Counted from the stretch's first letter, positions 31,983-41,455 are shown. The stretch is DNA of 64,000 nucleotides from RGIG9060 sp045645985 (GCA_045645985.1 JAZRJV010000037.1:1-64000); one strand, 5' to 3'. Numbers and translations: made by a program. The notes: generated by a model not told the origin, from the letters alone.

Positions 31983-34307
31983 TCAATATTCTAAAATATT
32001 TCTTTTGTCAATAATGATGTAAGAAAAATTTTCTTTAATAAAATTTTCTTTTTCTTTACTTTGAATTATTTTATCAGCATAAATTGCAGAATAAAAACCT
32101 TTTCGTTTTACAGCAATAAGTTCTTTTCCAGTTTTATCTTTGAACTTAATTTGCTTAGAACAATTTTTCAAACAATCTGAATCACAAATTTCTTTTTTAC
32201 AACCAGAAAGTTTTTTTACCAAGCATTGTCTACTTTGCATCAATAATTGCAAAGATGATTTATTAAAAATAAATTTTTTGTCAGAATGATTTTTCAAAAT
32301 AGATTTTAATTCTCCAAAAGGTGTTTCAAAAGAAAGAACGCAACTTGATAAATATTTTTTATAAAATTCAACTGAATAAGAATTTGTAATATTTAAATGT
32401 TGACCACCAAAAATTTGCAAACCTTTTTGGTTAGCGTAAAAAATCAATCCAGTATTTTCGCTAAAAATAATTCTATCAGAATTTAAATTATCAATTAAAT
32501 TTTTAAAACCATTTATTTCTTTATCAAAAATTATTGCAGGAAAATATGGAATAATAAAATTATTTTTAATTACAAATTCACTTTTTATTTTAAATTCTTC
32601 TGTATCACAAACACATGGAAATTCCAACATATAAAAATTTTGATTTTTATTTTTTTCATAACACAAATTTAATTTTTCTATGTCAGAAAAAAATAAAATT
32701 TCTTTTTTTTCATTTTGTTGTTTTGAAAATTTTTTAGAATTAGAAAAAATATTTTTATTAAAAGTTTCAATATTAAAATTATTTTTATCTTTGCAAAAAT
32801 CTTTTTCAGTTTTTTGATTTAATTTATTCTCAAAAAACTCGATTGCTTCCCGCCTAATCTCATTTAATTCTTTTAGTGGCAAAAATAAATTCTCTTCAAA
32901 AATTTCGTAATCAATTTTTTCAATTACAAAATCAGTTTGACCTAATCGATTAAACTTTTCAAAAATAATTTCTTTTGTTAAAGAATTTTTTTGTGCAACT
33001 TGCAAAACTGAATTTGATTCAACTTTTACTTTTAAATTTTGTTCTTCTAAAATAAATTCACAAGATAATTTTTTATTTTCACTTGCTAAAACTTTTACAA
33101 AAATATTTTTTTTAGGAATTGATAAAGATTCAATTTGTTTTTCTAAATCAAATTTATTTATAATATCTTTTTGAATATAAACTTTGTAACCAGAAAAAAT
33201 TTTACTAAAACTTTTACTTGTTGTGTGAAGTTTAAAATCTTTTTTTTGTTTATCGTAATCTAATAAAATTCCAGAACAAATAAAATTTTCATTTTTATCT
33301 TTTATAATTATCTTATCGTTTTCTTCGATAAAATTTTCAGAAAATTTTATTCTACAATTTTTTGCAGTATAAGAAATTACAAATCCAGATTCAACAAAAG
33401 AATGATCCTTTGAACCAAAAGTAAACATTGAACTTGTAACTTCACCTTTCAAATAATCATCTGAATAAGAACGATTCATAACATTATAAATCAAATTATT
33501 TTTTTCAGACAATAAATTTTTTAAATTATTTTCTAAAGCATTTTTCCATTCTTTTGTAATTGCCCAAACATAATCAAAACTTTTTATTCTACCTTCAATT
33601 TTTAAACTTATATTTCCTAATTCTTTTAATTCTTTTACAAAATTAATTGCACAATTATCTTTTAAATTAAATGGTGTAAAATTTTTATTATTTGAAATAA
33701 ATTCTCGTCGACAAGGCTGAACACACAAACCTCGATTTCCAGCTTCTCCATAAAGATAATTACTAAAATAACATTGCCCAGAAAATGAAATACAATAAGC
33801 ACCGTGTACAAAAATTTCTGCAACAATATTTTTTGTATTCAAATATTTTACAATTGGTTTTAATTCATCTAAAGAAAGTTCACGACTTAAATTTATTTGA
33901 CTTACACCAACTTCAGATAAAAATTCACATTGTAAAATATTGTGAGTTGTCATTTGAGTTGATGCGTGAATTTCTAATTCTGGAAAAAGTTTTTTTACAA
34001 CGGATAGAACGCCCAAGTCCTGAACAATAACTGCATCTACTCCACAAGCAACTGCATTTTTTACAGTTTCCACAAGCAAAGAAAATTCAGAATCAAAAAC
34101 TAAAGTATTTAAAGTAAGATAAGATTTTACATTTTTGGATTTTGCTAACTTTATTAAATCAATTAAATTTTCAAAAGAAATATTTTCGGCTCGTTGCCTT
34201 GCGTTAAAATCTGAAACACCAAAAAAAATTGCATTTGCTCCAGCAAGGATTGCAGCTTTAAAAGATTTTACATCACCTGCTGGAGAAAGTAATTCTACAA
34301 AATTCAT
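31983..34307 (-). CDS. U32-family peptidase-like protein
   Basis: 774 residues. The N-terminal ~300 residues are the peptidase U32 (YegQ/YhbU/PrtC-like) domain: ELLSPAGD at the start, AGANAIFFG, and the signature around EIFVHGAYCISFSGQCYFSNYL then NRGLCVQPCRRE. Some U32 proteins take part in tRNA hydroxylation (TrhP) or ubiquinone synthesis rather than proteolysis. The C-terminal half is divergent, Lys/Phe/Asn-rich, with beta-barrel-like segments and a cysteine cluster near the end (CKKEICDSDCLKNC) that may bind metal or Fe-S. Its start overlaps the decarboxylase stop by one base, so it is the third gene of a minus-strand operon. Function here is unclear. Confidence 0.85.
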   Translation of the reverse strand: MNFVELLSPAGDVKSFKAAILAGANAIFFGVSDFNARQRAENISFENLIDLIKLAKSKNVKSYLTLNTLVFDSEFSLLVETVKNAVACGVDAVIVQDLGVLSVVKKLFPELEIHASTQMTTHNILQCEFLSEVGVSQINLSRELSLDELKPIVKYLNTKNIVAEIFVHGAYCISFSGQCYFSNYLYGEAGNRGLCVQPCRREFISNNKNFTPFNLKDNCAINFVKELKELGNISLKIEGRIKSFDYVWAITKEWKNALENNLKNLLSEKNNLIYNVMNRSYSDDYLKGEVTSSMFTFGSKDHSFVESGFVISYTAKNCRIKFSENFIEENDKIIIKDKNENFICSGILLDYDKQKKDFKLHTTSKSFSKIFSGYKVYIQKDIINKFDLEKQIESLSIPKKNIFVKVLASENKKLSCEFILEEQNLKVKVESNSVLQVAQKNSLTKEIIFEKFNRLGQTDFVIEKIDYEIFEENLFLPLKELNEIRREAIEFFENKLNQKTEKDFCKDKNNFNIETFNKNIFSNSKKFSKQQNEKKEILFFSDIEKLNLCYEKNKNQNFYMLEFPCVCDTEEFKIKSEFVIKNNFIIPYFPAIIFDKEINGFKNLIDNLNSDRIIFSENTGLIFYANQKGLQIFGGQHLNITNSYSVEFYKKYLSSCVLSFETPFGELKSILKNHSDKKFIFNKSSLQLLMQSRQCLVKKLSGCKKEICDSDCLKNCSKQIKFKDKTGKELIAVKRKGFYSAIYADKIIQSKEKENFIKENFSYIIIDKRNILEY

Positions 34308-35752
34308 TATTTTGCTAACAATTTTATTTCTTCAATTAGTTCATCTAATTTTTGATGAGTTACTAAAGGATTCAACAAAGTAAATTTAAGATAAGTTTTG
34401 TTTTCAAAAACTGTTTGACCAATTACAATTCCGTCTTGGTGAATCAATTTTCTTCTAACAAGTTTGTTTACCTCATCTGTATCATTTAATCTAAAAACAA
34501 CTGAACTAATTTCTGGTTCAACAATTGTTTCAAAAGATGAATCAGCTAATACTCTGTCGTAAAAATATTTTGCATTTTCAATACAAGTATTTACGATAGA
34601 AGAATAACCATCTTTTCCTCGTAACAAAAATGACATCCAAACTTTTAAAGCATCAAATCTTCTAGTTGTTTGAAGTGATTTTCCAACAAGGTTTGTATAT
34701 CCATCTTCTTCGTCTTCTTCACGATTTAGATAATCTGCATGTAAAGTTAAAACTTCAAAAAGAGAATCATCTTTTACAAGAATTGCACTACAACTAATTG
34801 GCTGCAAGAACATTTTATGAAAATCCACAGTGATAGAATCACACAAAGCAAGATTTCCAATTCTTGAATCATATTTATCAGACATGATAACTGCACTTCC
34901 ATAGGCAGCGTCTGCATGAAGATACATTCCGTATTTTTTACAAAGTTGACTAATTTGATTTACATCATCAATGCTACCGTAATCTGTAGTTCCTATTGTT
35001 GCAACAACACAAACTGGCAAATTTCCATCTTGAATATCTTTTTCAATTAAAGATTTCAAAACTTCAATATCCATTTTTTGATTTTTATCAACTGGAACTT
35101 TTACAACAGCGTCATATCCCAATCCCATAAGATGAGAACTTTTTTCCATTGAGAAGTGAGAAATTTCTGATGTATAAAATCTAAACTTAGAATAGTTTGA
35201 AGGAAGACCCTTCTTCTTTACATCGTGATTTAATTTTGTATTACAGTACCAATCTCGAGCAAGTAAAAGTCCAGTTTGATTTGACTGACTTCCGCCAGAA
35301 GTAAAACACCCGCCTGATTTTTCATCATAACCATAAAGTTTGCAAAGACATTTTACAACTTCAACTTCGATTTCTGTTGCGGCAGGAGATTGATCCCAAG
35401 AATCCATAGACTGATTATAAGTTGCAATAATAAGTTCTGCAGCGATTGATTCGCACAAAGCCAATGTGTGCAAATGCGCCATATAATCAGTTGATGAGGT
35501 TCTTAACATATTTGGAAGAATTTTTTCTTGTAACATTGAAAAAAGATTGTCCATGCCAACGCCAGTTTCTGGCAAAACATTATCAACATGAACAGTCTTT
35601 TTTAATTCGTAAGGAGTAAGACCTGCAAAGGCCTTTTCATCAACAAATGAATCAACAATAGCCTTTACAGTTCTATTTATCAATTCGGAATAATTCTTCT
35701 TTGATTCTTCAGAAGAAGTTAAAAACATCAAATCAGATATTTTATTTTCCAA
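34307..35752 (-). CDS. ddc: Pyridoxal-dependent decarboxylase, probable L-2,4-diaminobutyrate decarboxylase
   Basis: 481 residues, group II PLP decarboxylase (fold type I). The PLP lysine is in DFHKMFLQP, with HADAAYG (the Asp that contacts the pyridine nitrogen) and the N-terminal SPAATEIE block. The family covers glutamate, aromatic amino acid, tyrosine and diaminobutyrate decarboxylases. The gene directly upstream encodes a diaminobutyrate-type aminotransferase and overlaps it by 11 bp, so 2,4-diaminobutyrate to 1,3-diaminopropane is the most likely reaction, as in Acinetobacter dat-ddc. Confidence 0.85.
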   Translation of the reverse strand: MENKISDLMFLTSSEESKKNYSELINRTVKAIVDSFVDEKAFAGLTPYELKKTVHVDNVLPETGVGMDNLFSMLQEKILPNMLRTSSTDYMAHLHTLALCESIAAELIIATYNQSMDSWDQSPAATEIEVEVVKCLCKLYGYDEKSGGCFTSGGSQSNQTGLLLARDWYCNTKLNHDVKKKGLPSNYSKFRFYTSEISHFSMEKSSHLMGLGYDAVVKVPVDKNQKMDIEVLKSLIEKDIQDGNLPVCVVATIGTTDYGSIDDVNQISQLCKKYGMYLHADAAYGSAVIMSDKYDSRIGNLALCDSITVDFHKMFLQPISCSAILVKDDSLFEVLTLHADYLNREEDEEDGYTNLVGKSLQTTRRFDALKVWMSFLLRGKDGYSSIVNTCIENAKYFYDRVLADSSFETIVEPEISSVVFRLNDTDEVNKLVRRKLIHQDGIVIGQTVFENKTYLKFTLLNPLVTHQKLDELIEEIKLLAK

Positions 35753-37121
35753 ATTTTCCTTCCTTTACTTCTTTATCTACATCAATAACTACTTTTTCAA
35801 AAATTGAAAGCATTTGTTCAACTTCGTCTTTTGTTACATTCAAAGCACACAAACAGCGCATAACAGCTCCGTTTCGTCCACCTTTTTCCATAACAAGTTT
35901 ATTTTCAAAACAAAGTTTTTGAACACGAGCAGCAATTTCACCAGATCCAGTTTGTGCACCTAAAGAATCTTTTGGTGAATTTGGATCGATAAATTCTGTT
36001 CCCATCATCAAACCTTTTCCACGAATGTCTCCGATGATAGAAACTTTCTTTTGAAGTTCTTCGAGGCGACTTCTCATGTAATCACCTTTTTCTTGAACTT
36101 CTTTTAAGAATTCAGGTTTTGAAACTCTGTTCATTACAACGATTCCACCACGCATAGCAAGTTGGTTTCCTCGGAATGTTCCAGCGTGTGAACCTGGAGT
36201 CCATTTGTCTAATTTTTTATTGTAAATAACAACTGCTAAAGGTTGTGTTCCACCGATTGCTTTTGATGTTAAAATTACATCTGGCACAATGTCAGCATAT
36301 TCAAATGCAAAGAATTTTCCAGAACGACCTACACCACATTGAATTTCATCAACAATCATTGGAATATCAAGTTCTTTTGTTACTCTACGAATTGTTTGCA
36401 AAAATTCTACAGGAGCAGGAATAACACCACCTTCACCTTGAATTGGTTCAAGGATAACTGCAGCTGGTTTTTTAATTCCGCTTTCTGGGTCTTTCAAAAC
36501 TCTTTCAAAGTAAGCACAAGCTGCTTTAGTTCCTTCTTCTCCACCAAGCCCAAAAGGACATCTGTAAGAATAAGGATAAGGAAAGAAAGTTACTCCAGGC
36601 ATCAAAGAATTTACATTATTCTTTGCACCAAGGTTTCCTGTTAAGGATAAAGCTCCGTGTCCCATACCGTGATATCCACCACCGAATGCGATTACTCCGT
36701 CTCTTCCTGTTGCTGTTTTACAAAGTTTAATTGCAGCATCAACAGCATCTGTACCAGCAGGACTACAAAATTGAATTTTTGCATTGTCTTTTAATTCTGA
36801 AGGTAAAAGATTAAAAAGAGTATGAACAAACTCATCTTTTACAGGCGTGGTTAAATCTAGCGTATGTAGAACAGCGTCTGAAGAAATCATATCCATAAAT
36901 GCCTGATTAATTTCAGGATCATTATGTCCTAAAGCCAAGGTTCCAGCTCCGCATAAAAAGTCTAGATACTTGTTGCCTTCAACATCAACAAGCCATGACC
37001 CTTTAGCACTTTTTAGAGCAAATGGGAATTTTCTTGGATAACTACGAGCGTTTGATTCTGTTTCATTTTGTCGCTCAATGTAAAACTGGTTTGTAGGCAC
37101 TTGCCCATTCTTATCATTCAT
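35742..37121 (-). CDS. dat: Diaminobutyrate-2-oxoglutarate aminotransferase
   Basis: 459 residues, class III PLP aminotransferase. FGGGYHGMGHGALSLTGN is the cofactor-phosphate region and VDEIQCGVGRSGKFFAFE holds the Asp that pairs with the PLP ring nitrogen. The catalytic Lys is in TSKAIGGTQPLAV. The protein resembles 2,4-diaminobutyrate:2-oxoglutarate transaminases (Dat/EctB type), which make diaminobutyrate from aspartate semialdehyde. No ectoine synthase gene follows; a decarboxylase does, so the product is probably 1,3-diaminopropane for polyamines such as norspermidine. A TAGGAG ribosome-binding site precedes the ATG. First gene of the dat-ddc-U32 operon. Confidence 0.88.
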   Translation of the reverse strand: MNDKNGQVPTNQFYIERQNETESNARSYPRKFPFALKSAKGSWLVDVEGNKYLDFLCGAGTLALGHNDPEINQAFMDMISSDAVLHTLDLTTPVKDEFVHTLFNLLPSELKDNAKIQFCSPAGTDAVDAAIKLCKTATGRDGVIAFGGGYHGMGHGALSLTGNLGAKNNVNSLMPGVTFFPYPYSYRCPFGLGGEEGTKAACAYFERVLKDPESGIKKPAAVILEPIQGEGGVIPAPVEFLQTIRRVTKELDIPMIVDEIQCGVGRSGKFFAFEYADIVPDVILTSKAIGGTQPLAVVIYNKKLDKWTPGSHAGTFRGNQLAMRGGIVVMNRVSKPEFLKEVQEKGDYMRSRLEELQKKVSIIGDIRGKGLMMGTEFIDPNSPKDSLGAQTGSGEIAARVQKLCFENKLVMEKGGRNGAVMRCLCALNVTKDEVEQMLSIFEKVVIDVDKEVKEGKFGK

Positions 37122-37279
37122 CTATTTTTCTCCTATTTTAAGGGAAAATAAACGGGTTGTTTTCTAAGTTTTCATAGAATTGACAACCTCTCTCACAAAC
37201 TAGTGGGTAAGGTATTGTAAAACAAAAATTAAATTAGGGCAACCTTTTTAAGAAAATATTTACAAATATTGCGTTTTTT

Positions 37280-37308
37280 TTGAAAATATTTTTTAAATAA
37301 ACTATATT
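37280..37308 (+). promoter_or_regulatory. Promoter of the miniature amidohydrolase gene
   Basis: TTGAAA (37280-37285), 17 bp, TATATT (37303-37308). Leader of about 50 nt. The rest of the 245-bp gap back to dat (37122-37279) has AT-rich sequence and no promoter for dat that I can place with confidence. Confidence 0.6.
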
Positions 37309-37366
37309 TTTATAAAGACCTTAGGCAAAATTCAATGATTTTGCAAACTAATTCTTACGGAACGAG

Positions 37367-37987
37367 ATGAAATCAAACTTTTTTGTCAAAATAAATAAAT
37401 TTTCGTGGATTTTTCCATTCATAATTTTTCTTTTGATTGGAATAAATGTTGCAATTTCACAATCTACAAAAAATTTCAATTTGCAAAATCCAGTAATTTA
37501 TTACAATGGAGCAATTTTCACTCTTGAAAAAGATAAAACTGGTAAAGAAATTATTGAACAAGCCTTGCGAACAGAAAATGGTAAAATCACTCATCTTGGA
37601 ACAAATGAAAAAATCCTAAAACTAAAAAATCTTAAAACCACACTTGTAGATTTGAACGGAAAATCAATTTTTCCTGCCTTTGTGGGAACTCAAATTGAAA
37701 AAGAAATGATAATGAAACAAGTTTTAGCTGAAATGCAAGAAATAAAAAAACAAGGATATTGGGCAAAATCTCACGAAAGATTAAATCTTTTTTTAGAAGC
37801 TTTTAGAAATCTTACTATAAAACAAGCAATCTTAAATAAAACCGAAAACCAACAAGGTTCTTTGTTGCCAGAAAAATTTGCAAATTTGATTATTTTAGAC
37901 AAAAATCCATTGTTATTTAATCCTGCAAAGTATAATGAAATTGAAGTTTACGCTACAGTTTTTGAAGGTAAATTTTCTGTTAAATGA
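37367..37987 (+). CDS. Membrane-anchored remnant of a YtcJ-like amidohydrolase lacking the catalytic barrel
   Basis: 206 residues. An N-terminal membrane anchor or signal (about 12-33) is followed by a segment matching the N-terminal beta-sandwich of YtcJ-type amidohydrolases (VIYYNGAIFTLE, then ITHLGTNEKIL and LVDLNGKSIFPAFVGT). In the full enzymes that strand leads into the metal-binding HxH of the TIM barrel. Here the barrel, some 300 residues, is absent, and the chain passes through a helical bridge to the C-terminal sandwich (QQGSLLPEKFANLIILDKNPL...VFEGKFSVK). No metal ligands remain, so it should not be an active hydrolase. The frame is open from end to end and a good promoter precedes it; it is either a tidy in-frame decay product or a re-used binding domain. 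Confidence 0.7.
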   Translation: MKSNFFVKINKFSWIFPFIIFLLIGINVAISQSTKNFNLQNPVIYYNGAIFTLEKDKTGKEIIEQALRTENGKITHLGTNEKILKLKNLKTTLVDLNGKSIFPAFVGTQIEKEMIMKQVLAEMQEIKKQGYWAKSHERLNLFLEAFRNLTIKQAILNKTENQQGSLLPEKFANLIILDKNPLLFNPAKYNEIEVYATVFEGKFSVK

Positions 37988-38015
37988 TTAGTAAAATCAG
38001 CCATAAAAAACAGCA

Positions 38016-38044
38016 TTGACCACCAATAAAAAAAATGATAGACT
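38016..38044 (+). promoter_or_regulatory. Promoter of the PRPP synthetase gene
   Basis: TTGACC (38016-38021), 17 bp, TAGACT (38039-38044). Leader about 30 nt with a TAGGAAG ribosome-binding site. Confidence 0.65.
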
Positions 38045-38081
38045 TTAAGCATAATTCTTACACTTAAATTAGGAAGTTATC

Positions 38082-39320
38082 ATGCCTTATTCCGAACCAG
38101 CAAATCTTGGTATTGTAGCATGTCCAGGAGGACAAGCATTTGCACAAGAAGTTATTGTACATTTAAGACACATGTACAAACATCGTTTTAATCTTAAACG
38201 CGATGTTATTTCAAAGCGTTATAATGTTGAAAAAGAAGAATTGGTAAAAGAAATCAATTTTTACAATGATTTACAAACATCAGATTTGTGCGTTAAAGGA
38301 AATGTATCAAATTATCGTCCACCAGAATTTTTAGTTGATGCTGAATTTACATATTTTATGAATGGTGAATTCAAAACAGAAATTAAAGACTGTATCCGTG
38401 GAAAAGATATTTTTATCTTCCAAGATGTAGAAAATCATCAAGTTATTTCACTTAACGGTGGAAAAAACAAGATGGCTTTATCAGTTAATGACCACTTAAT
38501 GTCTCTTATCGTAACTATCGATGCAGTTCGTCAAGCTGGAGCAAGTGGAATCACTTTGGTTCTTCCTGTTTATCCTTACAGCCGTCAGCACAAGAAAAAA
38601 GGTCGAGAAGGCTTAACTGCAAGTTTACTTGGTCACATTTACGAAAACATGGGTGTAAAACGAATTATCACCCTTGATATTCACTCACGAGAAATTGAAA
38701 ACGCTTTTGGAAAAGCAAATATCGAAAACTTACACGCAAGTTACCAAATCATCAGAGAACTTTCAAATCTTTTCGACTTATCACCAAATGGCGACGATTT
38801 AGTTATCGTTTCTCCTGATACAGGTGCCGTTGATAGAAATAAATTTTACGCAACTGGCTTGAAAAAACCGCTTGCGATGATTTACAAAGAAAGAGATTAT
38901 TCTGTAGTTACACAAAACGCAAAAGATACAAACATCAAATCAGTAAAAATCTTGGGTGATGTAAAAGGCAAAGTTGCTTTCCTTGCAGACGATATGCTTG
39001 GAACTGGTGGAACTTTGTTAAAAGCTATGGAATTCTTGAAAGAACAAGGCGCAACAAAAGTTATCGCCGCAATCAGTTTGCCATTCTTTACAGGAAACGC
39101 TATCGAGCAATTTAACGCCGCTTACGAAAAAGGTCTTTTCTACCGCGTAATCGGAACAAACGCTGTTTATCACGAAGAACTTTTGAAATGTGAATGGTAC
39201 ATCAATACAAATGTTAGTGGACTTTTTGCAAATGTAATTGCAAGACTTCACCACAACCAATCACTTAGCGACCTTCTTGACAACAGAAATATTATCGAAA
39301 AGTTGGTTAAACACGAATAA
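38082..39320 (+). CDS. prs: Ribose-phosphate pyrophosphokinase (long form)
   Basis: 412 residues. PRPP synthetase makes phosphoribosyl pyrophosphate from ribose 5-phosphate and ATP for nucleotide, histidine and NAD synthesis. The core is recognisable: LPVYPYSRQHKKKGREGLTA (ATP/flexible loop region), ITLDIHSREIENAF (catalytic His), VSPDTGAVDR, and the PRPP loop DDMLGTGGT, slightly different from the common DDMIDTGGT. It is about 90 residues longer than the 315-residue classical enzyme, mainly N-terminal (residues 1-110) plus a C-terminal helix. Long divergent forms of this kind occur in spirochaetes and some other bacteria. The sugar kinase gene starts 2 bp after the stop. Confidence 0.87.
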   Translation: MPYSEPANLGIVACPGGQAFAQEVIVHLRHMYKHRFNLKRDVISKRYNVEKEELVKEINFYNDLQTSDLCVKGNVSNYRPPEFLVDAEFTYFMNGEFKTEIKDCIRGKDIFIFQDVENHQVISLNGGKNKMALSVNDHLMSLIVTIDAVRQAGASGITLVLPVYPYSRQHKKKGREGLTASLLGHIYENMGVKRIITLDIHSREIENAFGKANIENLHASYQIIRELSNLFDLSPNGDDLVIVSPDTGAVDRNKFYATGLKKPLAMIYKERDYSVVTQNAKDTNIKSVKILGDVKGKVAFLADDMLGTGGTLLKAMEFLKEQGATKVIAAISLPFFTGNAIEQFNAAYEKGLFYRVIGTNAVYHEELLKCEWYINTNVSGLFANVIARLHHNQSLSDLLDNRNIIEKLVKHE

Positions 39321-39322
39321 AA

Positions 39323-40588
39323 ATGCAAAAAGAACAATCCAAAGCATCTTTTTGTATCGATATTGGAACAACCTCATTAAAAGCCGCACTCATTAGTGAG
39401 TGTGGTTTTGTTTTTTCATCAACGGTTATTCGCTTTTCTCAACAATCAATCGAAAATCCTTTTGAAATTACAAATTGTTGGATAAATGCACTTTTTCAAG
39501 CAGGAAAAAATCTTCAAATTGAAAACTATAAAATCGTAGCATTTTGTATTTCAGGAAACGGGCCAACTCTCACTTGTGTAAACGAAGAAAAAACTTTCAC
39601 TCTTTTGTGGAACAAATCTATTCCAAATGACAAACAAGATAAAATCGATGAATTTTCTAAAATTGTCAAAAACACAAAATCAATTTTTATTCCAAGACTT
39701 TTATTCTTAAAAAATTTTTATTCTGAAATTTGGCAAAATTCAAAAGCAATTTTATCAGGACCAGAATTTTTAATTTATTTTTTAACAGACAAAAAATTAA
39801 CAATTTTGCCCGAAAATCGATTTATTCAAGCATATTGGACAAAAGAAGATTTATCAAATTTTGAAATTTCTTCAAATTTATTGCCAGCTTTTGTTCAACT
39901 TGGAGAAAAAGCAGGTTTTGTAAAAACTGAAATTCTTGCAACTTTGGGCATAAATTCAACTGAAAAAATCCCAGTTTTTTGTGGCGGTCCAGATTTTGTA
40001 ACAGCTTTAATCGGAACAAATACTCTTTCAGTTGGAAAAATTTGCGACCGCTCTGGCTCCAGCGAAGGAATCAATCTTTGTTCAGATAAACCAATTCAAA
40101 AAGATGAATTTAGAAATCTTCCATCTGTAATTCCAGAATTATTCAATGTAAGTTACTTGCTTTCAGACACGGGAACTCGATTTACACAATGGAAAAATTC
40201 TTCGGAATGGAAAAACGAATCTTACGAAAACTGCATAAATTATCTTCTTAAAAACCAGCAAACTGAAGGCTACAAAATCATTTTGGAAATTGCAAATCAA
40301 GTGAAAATTGCTTTTTCAAAAATTCTTGAAGAACAAAAAAAACTTTTGCCACAAAACTCAAAAAACATTCCAAAAATAATTTGTACTGGCGGACAAGCAA
40401 AAAATCCATCTTGGATGCAATTTAAAAGTGATGTTACAAATGTTGAATTGTGGGTTACAAACTGCCCAGATGCAGAACTTATGGGAAACGCAATTATCGC
40501 AAACACTCAACTAAAAAACTATTCTTCAATAAAAGAAGCATCCGACACAATGGTTGTTTGCGAAAAAAAATATTTACCCCAAAACTAA
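39323..40588 (+). CDS. FGGY-family carbohydrate kinase
   Basis: 421 residues, short for the family (usually about 490-510). The N-terminal phosphate-1 motif FCIDIGTTSLKAALI and the second-domain elements (FCGGPDFVTALIG, then ICTGGQAKNP and the nucleotide-site region NCPDAELMGNA) are present. It phosphorylates a sugar or polyol; xylulose or a related pentose is the usual guess, and a pentose would fit the PRPP synthetase gene that ends 2 bp before, but the sequence does not decide. No Shine-Dalgarno precedes the ATG, so expression probably depends on coupling to prs. Confidence 0.83.
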   Translation: MQKEQSKASFCIDIGTTSLKAALISECGFVFSSTVIRFSQQSIENPFEITNCWINALFQAGKNLQIENYKIVAFCISGNGPTLTCVNEEKTFTLLWNKSIPNDKQDKIDEFSKIVKNTKSIFIPRLLFLKNFYSEIWQNSKAILSGPEFLIYFLTDKKLTILPENRFIQAYWTKEDLSNFEISSNLLPAFVQLGEKAGFVKTEILATLGINSTEKIPVFCGGPDFVTALIGTNTLSVGKICDRSGSSEGINLCSDKPIQKDEFRNLPSVIPELFNVSYLLSDTGTRFTQWKNSSEWKNESYENCINYLLKNQQTEGYKIILEIANQVKIAFSKILEEQKKLLPQNSKNIPKIICTGGQAKNPSWMQFKSDVTNVELWVTNCPDAELMGNAIIANTQLKNYSSIKEASDTMVVCEKKYLPQN

Positions 40589-40603
40589 TTTTTGTGATAT
40601 AAT
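40573..40603 (+). promoter_or_regulatory. Leaderless promoter of the MBL hydrolase gene
   Basis: TATAAT at 40598-40603 ends 7 bp before the ATG at 40610. The -35 is weaker: TTTACC at 40573-40578 (19 bp) or TTACCC one base later (18 bp). Confidence 0.55.
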
Positions 40604-40609
40604 AATATT

Positions 40610-41455
40610 ATGAAGATAGAAAATCTTAACAAAACACTTAGTTTAGAAAATGATGGCGGATTATCATTTTTCTTTGTTGGAGTTGGAAGCGCTTTTGCAA
40701 AAACTCATTTTCAAAATAATATTCTTGTAATAAAAGGTTCCGATCATCTTTTAATCGATTGTGGAACTTTATGTCCTTACGCACTTTGGAATTATGGCGT
40801 AAGCAGTTCTAGTATAAAAAATCTTTTAATAACACATTCTCACGCCGACCACATTGGAGGTTTGGAAGAAATTGCCCTAATGGGACGATATATTTCTAAG
40901 ACAAAAGCTTCAGTGGTAATTGATGATGAATACAAAGAAATTCTTTGGGAACAATCACTTAAAGGTGGAAATGCTTACAGCGAATACAAAGACGGAAAAT
41001 ACCTTGGCTTTGATGATTATTTTTATCAAATAAAGCCAACTTTGATAAGCAAAAAATCTAGACCAATTTATCAAGCAAAAGTTGGTTCTATTGATGTTAA
41101 GATTTTCAGAACAATGCACATTCCAGAAACAGCAAAATCTTGGAAAGAGTCATTTTATTCCATTGGAGTTTTAATCGACGATAGAATTTTATTCCCAAGT
41201 GATACAAGATTTGATCCAGAATTGATAACTTCAATGCTAAAAGAATATCCAACCATAGAGTGCATCTTTCACGATTGTCAATTTTTCCCAGGTGGAGTTC
41301 ACGCATATTATCATGATTTGAAAACTCTTCCAGAGGAAATTCGCAGCAAAATGTATTTGTGCCACTACGGAGATAATTTTGCCCAAGAAAATCCAGAAAG
41401 CGACGGATTTGCAGGTTACGCACAACAAGGAGTTTATTACAATTTTGATGAATAA
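40610..41455 (+). CDS. MBL-fold metallo-hydrolase
   Basis: 281 residues with the metallo-beta-lactamase fold. The metal motif is THSHADHIGG (about residues 74-83), a later FPSDTRFDPEL holds a bridging Asp, and the last ligand is likely in LCHYGDN near the C-terminus. The layout resembles RNase Z/phosphodiesterase-like MBL proteins, and the enzyme should be a cytoplasmic di-zinc (or iron) hydrolase. Substrate unknown. The transcript looks leaderless. The stop overlaps the start of the DUF975 gene by 8 bp, so three genes (MBL, DUF975, sppA) form an operon ended by a strong terminator. Confidence 0.85.
   Translation: MKIENLNKTLSLENDGGLSFFFVGVGSAFAKTHFQNNILVIKGSDHLLIDCGTLCPYALWNYGVSSSSIKNLLITHSHADHIGGLEEIALMGRYISKTKASVVIDDEYKEILWEQSLKGGNAYSEYKDGKYLGFDDYFYQIKPTLISKKSRPIYQAKVGSIDVKIFRTMHIPETAKSWKESFYSIGVLIDDRILFPSDTRFDPELITSMLKEYPTIECIFHDCQFFPGGVHAYYHDLKTLPEEIRSKMYLCHYGDNFAQENPESDGFAGYAQQGVYYNFDE

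Noticed and set aside
37122..37366. Small RNA or tRNA gene in the dat upstream gap
   Set aside because: No cloverleaf or strong hairpin with T run was seen; only AT-rich sequence and a rightward promoter.
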